A DNA stretch of 64,000 nt from Reticulascus tulasneorum (Eukaryota; Ascomycota; Sordariomycetes; Glomerellales; Reticulascaceae): the NCBI GenBank assembly GCA_001557505.1, contig LSAX01000011.1, positions 1,426,001 to 1,490,000 of the forward strand, in the 5' to 3' direction. Below the pieces are notes generated by a model that was not told the DNA's origin, made no database searches, and saw nothing but the letters and a program-made list of their open reading frames with translations. How positions within the stretch are numbered: position 1 is the stretch's first letter; every line of letters starts with the position of its first letter. This document shows positions 1 through 11,862 of this stretch, in pieces. The translations under genes and the position numbers were made by a program.

Positions 1-2
1 CG

Positions 3-3000
3 ACACCAAGTACATTGGGCGGCATCGCCGTAGGGCTCGGAGCTGTTACATACTTCGTCCTTGGCCAGATTGGCCTTCTGCTCATCGGCGCATTCGGTGG
101 CATAGTTCTCTTTATCTCTTATGAGGCGCGTCATCCAGAAATAAGCCGGGCGGTCCGAGGAGAAAAAGGGGCCGACGTCATCCAGCGACTTCGACAAGAG
201 AGGAAACCGGAACCCAAGAACAGCGATGGGGAAGAGGAGGATGGTCGGGCGATACACAGTTTCGAAGACTTCCAGCCCGAGACTCGAGAAGCACTGAATG
301 GTCTGGTTGACGCCATAATACGAGATTATGTGAAATGGTGGTATACCCCGATTGTGCCGTCAGATCGATCGTTCCCGCTATCATGCAGGAAGCTTCTGAA
401 CTCGTTCCTCTTCTCTATCTCGAGCCATCTAAGTCGAAAGCGACCAGCCGACTCATTTCTCGACTTCCTTACGAACTCGTCCTCGATGGTTATCGTCTTC
501 TTCTCCGAACTCTCGGCCGCGTTCTCCGAGGTACCGTCCGATGCGAAGATCCCGCCAGCAGACACTATTTATAACTACCTTTCTGAGAACCCGGACTCGA
601 ATCTGGCAAACCTCCTGAGTCAGCCTCAACAAGCCTCCAAGTTTCGAATGGTAGCGGAGGACCTGCTAGGCTTCCTAGACCGCTCAGCATATGATTGTGA
701 CCCAGCCCGGGTATTCCTGCGAGAGATTATGGCAGGAGTCGTGTTGGAAATGACTCTGCAAACCTGCTCGAAGCCGGAGTGGATTAATAGCTGGATCGTA
801 TATTTGTTGGAGGAGGGCGAGCCGGATTTCAACCAAGCGATCGATGTTGGCATGCAAACAAAACCAGACACAAGCAACAATGCATTTTTCGATTTCGACG
901 GCAATGTCGGGAATATTGGCTTGACGAAGGGAAACCGAAGTTCCTTTGAGCTGGAAAAGACTCGTCGCAAAGATTCGATGGCGCATCGGAAAAAGCTCAG
1001 CAAGGCAGATGAGGAAATGGAAGTGGCCATGGAAGAGATGAAGCGAATGAACCAGATGATTGCCGAAGAGGAAGCTCGAAGGGTTCAGGAAGCTTCTAGT
1101 GTTACTGAGGAGCGGCCGGCACACGCTATAGAGCGCCATTCCATTGATCTTGATAAGCAGAAGACTGCCATGACCGAAGGAGACGCGTCCCCCAGGTCTC
1201 AAACGTCCGTCGGCAAGCCATCAATAGATGGCTCAAACAAGGGTGGAAGCCTACAGTCGCCAATAACACCGAGGTCAACTATGGATATGTCTAGTCAAAA
1301 CTCGTCACCAAAGCATGCTGCCGAGGGTATCACTTCTCAGTTTACCAGCTTCGATCAAATAGTACCACCAGCGCGCGAGGAGCCAGAGCCAGGGAGTAAC
1401 GGACAGCGAAAAGGGCCCCTTACGCTGCACAATGCGAATTTCATCATCCATGATGACACGACGAACGATAAGGGGAGGGTTCGAAGCAAGCCAACCTGGG
1501 ATTATCTGGTACAAATAGAGCCAGCATCACCGCATCATCCTGGCTGGATGATTGTCAGGAAGTATTCGGATTTTGAAACTTTACACGAGATTCTAAGGCG
1601 TATTGCCACTATATCTGGCGCGACAGCATTTAATGAACAGCATGCCGTGCTACCGAACTGGAAGCTGCATACGAGAGCCTCGCTTCGAGGAGAATTAGAG
1701 CGATATGTACGAGACGCATGTTGGTATCAGTCACTTGCCGAGAGCGAAGGGTTGAAGCGCTTCCTCGAAAAGGATCACGGTCATACTCATAGTGGGTCGA
1801 AGTCGGGCTTCGGATGGGACGTGGTTGGCAAGAACATGCTTGATGTCCTCACGATTGCGCCGAAGGGTGCGATGGAGGGAGGCAAAACGATCGTTGAAGG
1901 AGTCACAGGGGTCTTCAACAATATTGGTCTTGGTCCGCGAAAGCTCACCAACACTTCTCTGAGCGACATTCAAACGCAAAGCAGTCGGTTATCAATTGGG
2001 ACACCTCCAAGGATGGACAGTATGAATTCCACGTCTCCAGTGGGACCTCGGAAGCCGCGAGACAGTCTTGACAGTCAGAGGTCTTCGATCGTATCGACGC
2101 AGCCTGGGAAGATGCCTCCCATGGACCGGCGGCCGAGCTACGACTCGCGTGGCGATCCCGATACTGACAGTTTAAAGCCTTCGCGATCAGATCGTTGGGA
2201 AAGAGCGTCGCCAAGCGCCAGAGGCAGCCGAGAACACAGTAGAGCATCGAGCTTAGGCCCACTTCGATCGCCGTCAACAACGAGTCTAGATGGCTTAAGA
2301 CTGCCACCACCCCCGGATGAGATGCCAGAAGACTATGATTCACCCGTGGGAATTGATATGCAGGCCAAAATGCATGAGAGCATCTTGTCACAGCAAAACT
2401 CCTTCAACAGCGCAGCCCCCTTTTCGTCACCGGTGCGATCACAGAGCTTCAATAAGAAAAGCCCAACAGCTACCACAAATGGATCCGTTCGCCCAGCGCG
2501 ACAACACTCACAATTGACGGAGCAGGAAACACGGGTGGCAGTGGAGCTCGTTTTCGCCATCATCAACGAGATGTACACGCTCTCTTCAGCGTGGAATATT
2601 CGTCGCACGTTGCTAGCAGCGGCCAAGTCGTTCCTACTCCGACCCGGTAACCCATCCCTGGTCTCGATCCAATCGCTCATGCAGCAATCAGTGATCGAGG
2701 CAAACGCCTCGGACTCGGGCATAGCGTCGCATCTTCGGAAGCTTCGAGAAAATACCCTGCCTACAGACGAAGAGCGCGCTGCGTGGCCGGCGGAGTCTAC
2801 CCAGGAAGAGAAGGATAAGCTCCGTATCAAGGCGCGCAAGCTTTTGATACAGAGTGGTGTGCCCGCTGCGCTGATGGGTGTGATGGGCCAGTCCGCTACC
2901 AGTGAAGCATTAGGCCGGGTGTTCGATTGTTTGCAAATAGAGGAGCTTGCCAGGGGACTGATGTTTGGTATCATGCTTCAAGCTGTCAGGGTTATAACGC

Positions 3001-3005
3001 ACTAG
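3..3005 (+). CDS. PXA-PX-Nexin_C sorting nexin, 5' partial
   Basis: The reading frame is open to the left edge (the first in-window M would be a TTG), so the true start lies outside the window. The visible ~1000 residues begin with a strongly hydrophobic stretch (about residues 1-38 counted from nt 15) that looks like a membrane anchor. It is followed by a PXA-like domain (about 85-275, with the RDYVKWWYTPI motif), a charged coiled-coil segment (about 320-370), a PX domain (about 468-590, with RKYSDFETLH, the phosphoinositide-binding basic/aromatic motif) and a C-terminal Nexin_C domain (about 838-990). A long Ser/Pro/Arg-rich linker separates PX and Nexin_C. Family knowledge (Mdm1/SNX13 group) suggests an endosome, vacuole or ER membrane-contact role. 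No RGS domain is seen between PXA and PX, unlike Mdm1/SNX13. Housekeeping gene, unrelated to the melanin genes. Confidence 0.9.
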   Translation, partial: TPSTLGGIAVGLGAVTYFVLGQIGLLLIGAFGGIVLFISYEARHPEISRAVRGEKGADVIQRLRQERKPEPKNSDGEEEDGRAIHSFEDFQPETREALNGLVDAIIRDYVKWWYTPIVPSDRSFPLSCRKLLNSFLFSISSHLSRKRPADSFLDFLTNSSSMVIVFFSELSAAFSEVPSDAKIPPADTIYNYLSENPDSNLANLLSQPQQASKFRMVAEDLLGFLDRSAYDCDPARVFLREIMAGVVLEMTLQTCSKPEWINSWIVYLLEEGEPDFNQAIDVGMQTKPDTSNNAFFDFDGNVGNIGLTKGNRSSFELEKTRRKDSMAHRKKLSKADEEMEVAMEEMKRMNQMIAEEEARRVQEASSVTEERPAHAIERHSIDLDKQKTAMTEGDASPRSQTSVGKPSIDGSNKGGSLQSPITPRSTMDMSSQNSSPKHAAEGITSQFTSFDQIVPPAREEPEPGSNGQRKGPLTLHNANFIIHDDTTNDKGRVRSKPTWDYLVQIEPASPHHPGWMIVRKYSDFETLHEILRRIATISGATAFNEQHAVLPNWKLHTRASLRGELERYVRDACWYQSLAESEGLKRFLEKDHGHTHSGSKSGFGWDVVGKNMLDVLTIAPKGAMEGGKTIVEGVTGVFNNIGLGPRKLTNTSLSDIQTQSSRLSIGTPPRMDSMNSTSPVGPRKPRDSLDSQRSSIVSTQPGKMPPMDRRPSYDSRGDPDTDSLKPSRSDRWERASPSARGSREHSRASSLGPLRSPSTTSLDGLRLPPPPDEMPEDYDSPVGIDMQAKMHESILSQQNSFNSAAPFSSPVRSQSFNKKSPTATTNGSVRPARQHSQLTEQETRVAVELVFAIINEMYTLSSAWNIRRTLLAAAKSFLLRPGNPSLVSIQSLMQQSVIEANASDSGIASHLRKLRENTLPTDEERAAWPAESTQEEKDKLRIKARKLLIQSGVPAALMGVMGQSATSEALGRVFDCLQIEELARGLMFGIMLQAVRVITH

Positions 3006-3479
3006 ATGATGGCTTGAAGGGGCTTCAAAAACGGATGACAAGGTGTTGATTGTACGATTTAGCAACGGTAATGCCCTAAGCGGCAATAGAATATGAGGGT
3101 GTTTCTAATACAAACAAACCGTCTCTATATGATCCAAGCTGGTCCTTAGATAAACCCAGACCAGTTCTTTCACACAGCCATTCTACCTGGCAGGATGACA
3201 GGATTCGGCTTATAACTAGGTTATAGCCTACTGTTGCAGCCTGTTTCTTGCTCCACTGTACCGTATCACATTGACCTTGTGCATAAAAGGATCTTGGCCC
3301 TGCCTAAACTCTCACTCAGCATCTGCCACTCACCTTTTCGTATAGGGGGATGCTCTCTACGCTCTAATTAGCTTTTATTTCATACCGTCACCAGTGTCAA
3401 AAGCTACAATATCAAAGATTTAAAAGCTCAAGTGGCATTTGGATTATTTCCAGCTCTACCGTGTCGCGCCCATTGTAAC
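3006..3479. other. Intergenic spacer
   Basis: No gene is seen. It should contain the 3' UTR of the sorting nexin and the promoter of the next ORF. A small hairpin (arms 3207-3216 and 3220-3228, loop TAG, one bulged T) lies in the middle. Confidence 0.5.
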
Positions 3480-4325
3480 ATGGCGGCTGAGCACTCCCGC
3501 TATGCTGAGAATGACACGGCCCCGTTTGCAAGCCCGACGCACGTGCTGGTTTACGGCGGTCCCGGCCCACAGGAAGTCGACATCGACATGCGCGACCGCG
3601 ACGTGATGTTGTTCGTCAGAGTCGATCGTGACTCTATCCGCATGCTGCATCTCCAAAATGTGCGTGAAGACACTGTGGTCGCGGCGCGGAGCGCCGTCAA
3701 CGACTTCCTCGAACAGCTGGCGATGGTTGATAACAGCATCGCCGCCCACCCCAAGAGAAGGGGGCATACAATGCTCGAGAGCTTTGATGACGTCCATCGG
3801 GGCTTGCGCGACTATATTGAGTCAAAGGCCAAGAAGCGCGGCCTCTGCTTCAAATGGGGGCGCGGTGGGTTCCCGCGGGAGATGCTCAGGAGGACCTACT
3901 CGCAGCCGAAATACCATGTGCGCTTGTGCAAAGACAGGACCGATGAATGTACTACGGGAACACGTTCTGCACCGTTCCACATGCCACGGCGAGCCCCTGG
4001 AGTGGAAGAGCCCGAGGTCAGTCGTGACGCAGACGTCCAGGCGAGGCTGCCGGTCGTTGCGCAGTCATCCCCGCCGCACTTGCCAGCCGACGAAGAGGAC
4101 AATGAGGAGGGAGAGAATGACTGGGTTAGCGTCCAGAAGCCGCAGCAGCCACTCCAGGTTGCTGATGCCCGTCTGGAGCTTAGGGCGCTGGCCGATGCGG
4201 TTGTGCGTCTTAAAGCACATCTTATACCCTCGGGCAATGCCTCAACTGACCAGATAGAGGCTTCATTTTTGGCCACCGCGCAAAGAATACTGATGATAGG
4301 CGTAGAGGCCGGAGCGGATAACTAA
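3480..4325 (+). CDS. Hypothetical protein, 281 aa
   Basis: The ORF opens at a GTG further upstream, but the first ATG (3480) has a good fungal context (A at -3, G at +4), so I start there. The product has 281 residues and I do not recognise a domain. The first ~135 residues look folded, with alternating charged and hydrophobic segments (VDIDMRDRDVMLFVRVDRDS) and a basic patch around KAKKRGLCFKWGRGG. The middle is acidic and disordered (DEEDNEEGEND), and the last ~60 residues are predicted-helix-like. No signal peptide or membrane segment is seen. Long uninterrupted frame and sharp composition support a real gene, but without a family match it could be lineage-specific. It stands alone between two housekeeping genes. 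Confidence 0.55.
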   Translation: MAAEHSRYAENDTAPFASPTHVLVYGGPGPQEVDIDMRDRDVMLFVRVDRDSIRMLHLQNVREDTVVAARSAVNDFLEQLAMVDNSIAAHPKRRGHTMLESFDDVHRGLRDYIESKAKKRGLCFKWGRGGFPREMLRRTYSQPKYHVRLCKDRTDECTTGTRSAPFHMPRRAPGVEEPEVSRDADVQARLPVVAQSSPPHLPADEEDNEEGENDWVSVQKPQQPLQVADARLELRALADAVVRLKAHLIPSGNASTDQIEASFLATAQRILMIGVEAGADN

Positions 4326-5426
4326 GTTGGATATTGACTAGCTAAGGTGTTTGGCTGGGAATACAGACCATAATCACGCGTAATGGATCAACCTTTATGA
4401 AGACTCTCCCAGCACTTAGATCAAGAGCACCTAAAGAAGGCCCTCGGGTCAACGTAGGTCCAACCAAAAAGCACTCTCAGGTCGGGTTACAAAAGCTGGT
4501 CCACTACTTCTCTAATTGCATTGGTCAAGGCAACGCAGACACATGGCTTACTTGGTCTGCAGCCCTCGATAACAAGATTAACGATGCCTACAGTCAACGG
4601 ACAAGGGAATGTCGTGACGAATCTTATAAGTACCGTAGAGTGCCTCTTCATAATCGAAAGATCGATCGCAGTCGTCATAGTTAAAGGATGGAGCATGTCG
4701 TGGCGAATAATATAAGTGCTATTACAGTGCCTCTTCACAATCTAAAAGATCGATCGCAGTAGTCTTGCATGGTCAAAAGACAAGGGGGAGGTTTACAAGG
4801 CGATGAGCGCGGGGTAAATAATTACTTAGAACGCCACATGTGGGAGGGGTTCGGCGTCCAGCGACTACCTTAAGCCTGGAGATACCGTAGAACTTATGCT
4901 CGAAAACTCTCAATATCTGGAGATGTTTGAGCGCGCCTGGCCCAGGGCGAGTCGCGGGGATACCAGAGGGCCTTGCCAACTTGCAATAAGCCATGCCGAT
5001 CGGTTCAAAATTTGCTCCTGTTGAGCCTGTGATGGATAGCATCAGTAAATACTGCGTAGACTAAGGTATAAATTTTACACAATGTGTACCTGCCCCACAA
5101 TGACTTGTTCTAGAAATATTTGTATGCCAAAATCCAATGGTGGGGTTAAGTTAAACGTCATGGCAAAACTTACAAAGCTAAGACAGATAAATGCTCATAT
5201 CTCATCCACCCCATCATTCAAGATATCCATCAAAACACACATTGAGACCCGCAAAAGCACTGTGTGACCCTGATCCTAAAAGGCGCAACCTGGTATCTCT
5301 AGTGTCATCTTAAGAAACGTCTTGAGCTTTGACGTTGCATCTCCGAGTCGAGTCCTTTCTGGTAATGTTCGCCTGAACCTGGCCACTTATTCGTTCCGAG
5401 CTCGGCATCACCTTGCAGTTATCACG
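4326..5426. other. Intergenic spacer with diverged tandem duplication
   Basis: No convincing gene; short ORFs here lack any recognisable motif. It holds a two-copy diverged repeat (listed separately) and the promoter of the 5-oxoprolinase gene. Confidence 0.5.
4609..4766. repeat. Diverged tandem duplication, period about 86 bp
   Basis: Copy 1 begins at 4609 (ATGTCGTGACGAAT) and copy 2 at 4695 (ATGTCGTGGCGAAT). Both then share TATAAGT, AGTGCCTCTTCA and AAAGATCGATCGCAGT in the same order. The copies differ by scattered substitutions, so the duplication is old. It falls downstream of the 281-residue ORF and is not coding in any obvious way. Confidence 0.75.
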
Positions 5427-8400
5427 ATGAGTTCCAATCCTCGCGACCGCGGCATTCGCATTGCCATCGACCGAGGCGGGACCTTCACGGACTGTGTCGG
5501 TGAATACAATGGCCAGGAAATCATCATCAAGCTTCTTTCTGAGGATCCAGCGAACTATGCCGATGCGCCTTTGGAGGGGATCCGCCGGATCATGACCCAC
5601 TTTCTCGGTAGAGATATCCCGCGCGGCGAGGCGCTTGATACGTCAAAGATCGATTCGATTCGCATGGGTACCACGGTGGCGACGAATGCGTTGCTGGAGC
5701 GTAAGGGCGAGAAGATTGCCATGGTCGTTACCAAGGGTTTCAAGGACTGTTTGACGATTGGTAATCAGAGCCGGCCGAAGATCTTTGATCTTGACATCCG
5801 GAAGCCGGATGTGCTGTATGAGAAAGTCGTGGAAATCGATGAACGAGTTACGCTGGAGGATTATGCGGAAGATCCAGAGCGTACGGTTAGCAAGGCTCAG
5901 GCTAGGCCTGGGACGAAAGAAGCCGGGTCTGCCGAGTTGGTATTGGGGCTTTCAGGAGAAGCTGTGAGGATACTGCAGCGTCCGCAGGAGGATACCATCA
6001 AGAAGCAACTACAAGAGATTTACGACTCCGGAATCAAAAGCATAGCCGTGTGTCTTATGCATGGCTATACATTTCCTGATCATGAAGCCATGGTCGGAAA
6101 AGTAGCAAGGGAGATAGGGTTTCAGCACATCTCTCTAAGCCACGAGCTGATGCCCATGATCAAGTTAGTATCGAGGGCCACATCAGTGTGCGCAGATGCG
6201 TACCTGACACCTGCGATCAAGAAATACATCTCCGGGTTCCAAGCCGGATTCGAGGGCGGCCTGGGAACGAGAAGTGTGAAGCAGGAAGAGGGTGCCAAAG
6301 GCGCGAGGTGCGAGTTTATGCAGAGCGATGGTGGGCTCGTGGACGTTGAGAATTTTACGGGATTGAAGGCTATTTTGTCTGGTCCTGCAGGTGGAGTGGT
6401 GGGCTATGCTATCACTTCTTATGATGAGGAGACTAAAACCCCGGTCATTGGCTTTGACATGGTAAGCTGAGAGTCCTCTTACACTCAATCTAGTACTGAC
6501 GGTCATATGTCTCAGGGAGGTACAAGCACAGATGTCTCGCGATACGGAGAAGGCCGGTACGAGCATGTCTTTGAAACGACAACGGCTGGTGTTACAATCC
6601 AGTCACCGCAACTGGACATCAACACTGTCGCTGCTGGAGGAGGCTCCATGCTGTTCTGGAAGAACGGGCTGTTTGTCGTAGGGCCAGAATCAGCAGGTGC
6701 GCACCCGGGTCCAGCGTGCTACCGAAAGGGTGGCCCAGCCACCGTCACCGATGCCAACTTGTTTCTCGGTCGGCTGCTACCGGAATTCTTCCCAAAGATC
6801 TTTGGCAAGAATGAAGATGAGGGATTGGATGCCGAGGCTAGCAAGAAGGTTCTTCAAGAGCTTGCGGACCAAGTCAACAAAGAGGCTGGGAAGAATATGA
6901 GTGTGGACGAAGTAGCGTATGGTTTCTTGACTGTTGCAAACGAAGCAATGACTCGACCTATCAGGTCCATAACGGAAGCCAAGGGTCATGATTCTTCCAA
7001 ACATCGATTGGCAACATTTGGTGGGGCAGGTGGCCAGCATGCGGTTGCCATCGCGGAGTCGCTTGGAATCAAACAGATACTTATCCACAGATACTCTTCA
7101 GTACTGTCAGCATACGGCATGGCACTAGCAGATGTGGTGGACGAACGACAAGAACCGGACTCGAAGGTGTGGAGCGGCGATGGTACTGTTGTTGAAGATC
7201 TTAAGAGCAAGATGAATAAGCTCAAAGACAAGTCGCGGAAAGCACTGAGGGATCAAGGCTTCGAAGACGAAGAAATCATTTTTGAGGAGTACCTCAACAT
7301 GCGATACCGCGGAACAGAGTCTGCACTCATGATAATCAAGCCAAATCAAAAGGATGCACAGCAAGACTTTGGTGGAGATGAATGGGCTTTTGAGAAAGCA
7401 TTTGTGAAGCAGCATCGATATGAGTTTGGCTTTACGCTTGATGATCGGGACATCATAGTCGATGATGTCCGCGTGAGAGGCATTGGCAAGAGTTTCAGAC
7501 ATAAGGAGCAGACGGTTGACCAGCAGTTGAAGGAAATCAAGCGGAAAGATGTGGACGAGAAGAAGGCGCACGGAAGAGAACAGGTTTACTTTGAAGGCGG
7601 ACGATTGGACACGCCTGTTTACAAACTGGAGGCGTTGGATATCGGAGATGTCATCAAAGGCCCAGCCATGCTGGCTGATGGAACTCAGACCATAGTCGTC
7701 ACGCCAGAGGCAACAGCCTTGGTCACAGGCACGCATGTCGTCATCGATGATGAGAAGGGTGTCTCGAAAGACGAGTAGGTCGTTCCCAGCCACTGAGAAT
7801 TACCATGCTGACAGTATTCCAGGTCTCGTAATGCGGGTGCGGAACGTGAAGTCGACCCCATCATGCTCAGCATATTTGGCCACCGTTTCATGGCCATCGC
7901 GGAGCAGATGGGCCGAGCGTTGCAGAAGACGAGTGTCAGCACAAATGTCAAGGAACGACTTGACTTCTCATGCGCCATCTTCGATGAGACAGGCGGCCTT
8001 GTAGCCAATGCCCCTCATCTGCCTGTGCATCTTGGTTCCATGTCCACTTGCGTCAAGAGACAAGCAGAGATTTGGAAGGGGAGCTTGAAGAAAGGCGATG
8101 TCATCATCTCAAACCATCCGTCGTACGGCGGAACACATTTACCTGACATTACCCTCATGATGCCGGCTTTCAATGCAGCGGGTGACAAGATACTTTTCTA
8201 CGCGGCGTCGAGAGCACACCATGCAGATATCGGCGGCATTACGGCGGGTAGTATGCCTCCGCATTCAAGAGAGCTGTACCAAGAAGGGGCTGCTATCAAG
8301 AGCGAGAAGCTGGTTAGTGAAGGTAAATTCGATGAGGAGCGAGTTACCGAGCTACTCTACAACGAGCCCGCTCAATATCCTGGTTGCAGCGGGACACGGT

Positions 8401-9623
8401 GTCTGGCTGACAACATCAACGATCTTCGTGCACAAGTCTCCGCAAATCAGAAGGGAATCTCGTTGATAGAAGGGCTGATCGAGGAGTACGGCGAGGATAC
8501 GGTCCAGTTCTACATGGTCCAGATCCAAAACAATGCCGAGCTCTGCGTGAGGAACTTGCTGACGGATGTGAGCAAGCGTTTTGAGGGCAACGACCTAAGC
8601 GCCACAGATTTCATGGACGACGGCAGTCCAATCCGATTGAAGATCACCATTGACGCTGAGAAAGGCGAAGCCATCTTCGACTTCGAAGGTACCGGCCCCG
8701 AAGTCTATGCAAACATTAACGCTCCCGAAGCCGTGACCTACAGCGCTATTATATACTGCCTCCGCTGCCTCATCTCCGAAGACATCCCTCTTAACCAAGG
8801 CTGTCTCAAGCCCATTAACGTCAAAATCCCACCCAAATCACTGTTGTCTCCTTCAGACAATGCCGCTGTTGTGGGTGGCAACGTGCTCACTAGCCAAAGA
8901 GTCACAGACGTCATCTTCAAAGCATTCCAGGCTTGCGCCGCAAGTCAAGGCGACTGCAATAACCTTACTTTTGGCTTCGGTGGAAATGTAACCGGTGAGG
9001 AGCAGGTTAAGGGCTTTGGCTACTACGAGACCATCGCTGGAGGCAGTGGGGCGGGACCGACATGGGAGGGCACCAGTGGTGTGCATGTTCATATGACGAA
9101 TACTCGAATCACAGACTCGGAGGTTTTCGAAAGGCGATATCCTGTTATCCTGAGGGAGTTCTCGCTCCGGGACGGTTCCGGCGGGAAGGGCCAGCACCGA
9201 GGGGGAGACGGCGTTATTCGCGATATCGAGTTCCGCATCCCGTTGCAGGTCTCCATTCTCAGCGAGCGGAGAGTCTATCGCCCGTACGGCATGGCTGGTG
9301 GCGAGGACGCCGAAACGGGGCTGAATCTATGGGTGAGGCAGGTCGAGAAGTCGAGCTGGGAGAAGTCGCTGCAGCGACTAAAGAGCGGGAAGGGCAAGGA
9401 GCAGGAAAAGGAGGAGGTGGAATACGAAGAGCGGCGATTCAATCTCGGAGGGAAGAACTCTGCGCCGATGAAGCCGGGGGATCGGATCATCATCTGCACG
9501 CCGGGAGGCGGTGGCTGGGGCAAGGAAGGGACCGAGAAGGCATCGAAGAGGAAGACGGATCCGATGGAGGGGTGGAGGAAGGGGAGTCATGCCAATAGGG
9601 AGGATTCGGCTCTCCAAGCTTGA
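5427..9623 (+). CDS. 5-oxoprolinase (ATP-hydrolysing), three exons
   Basis: Exons 5427-6461, 6516-7774 and 7823-9623 give 1364 residues, close to the family length of about 1300. Introns are 54 and 48 bp with GT-AG ends and CTGAC branch-like sites. The second donor (GTAGGT) avoids the in-frame TAG at 7776. The first 10-24 residues carry [15 protein letters not shown], then [15 protein letters not shown] and, across intron 1, [14 protein letters not shown]: the nucleotide-binding hallmarks of the HyuA half. From about residue 775 the HyuB half begins ([20 protein letters not shown]) and continues to a Gly-rich end (PGGGGWG). The enzyme opens 5-oxoproline to glutamate with ATP in the cytosolic glutathione cycle. 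The start at 5427 is the first ATG in frame and precedes the conserved N-terminus closely. No link to melanin is implied. Confidence 0.95.
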
Positions 9624-11034
9624 GTTTAGGAAGAGATAGCGATGTGGTCATGGTGACAATCCCTCGTTGGGCCATGGTGGATCGCCAACTCTACGAGGAT
9701 GAGCTTTGGCTTGGTTGACACGCCGTGGAAGGTGTTATGTACCGCGGATTTGGTAATTCTTGTACAAGTTGAGCTTCCACTATGTCTTTCAACAAGGCCT
9801 AGATAGCACCTGGAACTGGCTCATGACAGTTCAATATCACATCCATCATACTCATCCTAGCTCTGCAGTTATAACGATCTGGTATCGCAGCTTGTGTATC
9901 TCGTAGAATATCGTTTAAGGGCTACTTTCCAGATCAGAGTCAGCCACAGTAGTTCGTTCAAACCTTTTGTCCAACTATTATACCAGCAGAACGCTCATGA
10001 GCTACGTGGCTCACGTATGAGGAACGCAGAGCGAGGATGGTGGTTCTGGCAATGAACTCAGGAGCTGACGTCTCTGGTTTGGATTATGATAAGTGAATGT
10101 GCTTGCTGTGCTTCATCTGGCACATCCTGACGGCATTGAAACCCCACTCAACTACAGTTAGTTCAACCGTGTCATATGATGGGTACTTGGCTCCATAGCA
10201 GATAGAGAGACTGATTTTGATTACAGCAGCTTCTACCCACGCTAGATATGATGAAGACATGGATATAGCTCAGACTGGCAGCATTCTCTCTACTCAGGTC
10301 ATGGACTATCTAGGGGAAATTGGAAAGAACAACAGTGACTATTGCCTGCTTGCGGCAAGCGCTATCTCTAGGATGCCGATTTAGTCTAACTCTTTTGAAC
10401 TGGAGATTAAAGGTCATTCCCGATGCAAGAACTTACCCTTGGTTTTACTCTTTCCACGTATTCTCTTGGAATAGTTGAAGCTAATCATCTGCCTTGGCCA
10501 CCAATCCCTCTTATATCTCGCCTCCTGAAGTCAACTCTCACTTCAACCGTCATCATTGCACACAATAGCTTCGGAAAGAGCTAATATCACACGGGACTTG
10601 CTTGGAGCACTGGCCTACAATAAGTTCCTTCATCTTTCCTCAGTCTCCGATTTCAAATACAAACTACAAGGTTCGCAGCATACCGTTAAAACTTCACGCC
10701 TCTTTCCTCAATACTTTTACGTCGTTCCTGCCTCTTTCATTAGAGATTACGTCTTATTCATCTTTTCAAAATCTCGGGAAGGGTGAAACGGAAGCCACGG
10801 CCTATCTTGCCACATATTCTTTTGCCAGAAGGACACACCATACAGAAGTCTTTCTAATCGCAAAGATAAATTCAACGAAATCAACTGCCCGTCAACGCCA
10901 ACAGGCACATTCCACTCTTACTTCACTATCCTCACGGCAAGTCTCACACTATCCTCAGCTGCCCGAAACCTAACTTCTGCCGCTCAATCTATCAAACATC
11001 TACCATCTGAAACTTGGAGTGAACCAGGCCAGCC
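9624..11034. other. Intergenic spacer
   Basis: About 1.4 kb without a supportable gene. Short overlapping ORFs at 10556-10973 have Ser/Thr-rich composition and no motif. They are more likely leader or promoter DNA of the gene starting at 11035. Confidence 0.5.
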
Positions 11035-11862
11035 ATGGAATCTCGCTCTGTCTGCAGCGGCGATGAGGCACGAGCTAAGTGGAGAGAGCTCATTCAGTCG
11101 ATGGACTGGCACGAGATTGACAAATTGAAGATGAGAGACTTGCTGGAGCAGCCATCATACGAAGAATTTATTCGTGGCGTGATCACGACGTCTCGACTCA
11201 AATTGCCTGCGGTTTGGGCCAACGATATGGTCTATGTCCGTGAATACAACAAAATGGTTGAGAAATCCAACTCCACCGATGCTAACCCATCCATATTGAC
11301 AGAACTTCCTCAGCCACCAGCAGATGAAACACGAGATTTGATGACATACAATGATCTAGACGAGTTGGAGGCACATTTCACCAACATACGCTCTGAACTC
11401 CACACACTGGGAGCAGAAGCATGTCGATTTAAGATGCTGCTGGTAGACCTTTTCCGGAAAGTTCTCAAATCCTTTGACGAAAACTACAACGTCCACGAGT
11501 TCCTGTTATGGCCAGCGTTGGACTTCACTAGGCAGGAAGCGCAGTTGGTGGGCTGTTCATTAGAACAAGCCATGATCACTGGCGACCTTGAGTTCGAGGT
11601 ATTGAAGTGCCAACTGAATGCGTTGGCAGTAATGATGATCTACTACCGCGCTGAAGCCGAGAAATTAAAGCCGCAGCTCTCCACGCTTGAATGGTCAATC
11701 ATACCAGTATGGGAAATCACACCAGAATATACGGGCGATACATTGGCGGAGAAGGTGGCTTCCAGACGCAGAAAGGTCGAGGCTCTGAAGAGCCATTTGG
11801 TCAAACTGCGAGACGCTGCAAGGGACGACACCGTAATGATCCTTCTCCAACCCATAGCGTAG
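11035..11862 (+). CDS. Hypothetical protein, 275 aa, helical
   Basis: An uninterrupted frame with an ATG in acceptable context (G at -3, G at +4). I recognise no family. The protein is rich in Glu, Leu and Lys, with long amphipathic stretches (DELEAHFTNIRSELHTLGAEA, and EKVASRRRKVEALKSHLVKL near the C-terminus) that suggest a helical or coiled-coil fold. No signal peptide, membrane segment, zinc site or catalytic motif is visible. It is the last gene before the gene-sparse melanin region and about 4.6 kb from the multicopper oxidase, so a role in the cluster is possible but unsupported. Confidence 0.6.
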   Translation: MESRSVCSGDEARAKWRELIQSMDWHEIDKLKMRDLLEQPSYEEFIRGVITTSRLKLPAVWANDMVYVREYNKMVEKSNSTDANPSILTELPQPPADETRDLMTYNDLDELEAHFTNIRSELHTLGAEACRFKMLLVDLFRKVLKSFDENYNVHEFLLWPALDFTRQEAQLVGCSLEQAMITGDLEFEVLKCQLNALAVMMIYYRAEAEKLKPQLSTLEWSIIPVWEITPEYTGDTLAEKVASRRRKVEALKSHLVKLRDAARDDTVMILLQPIA

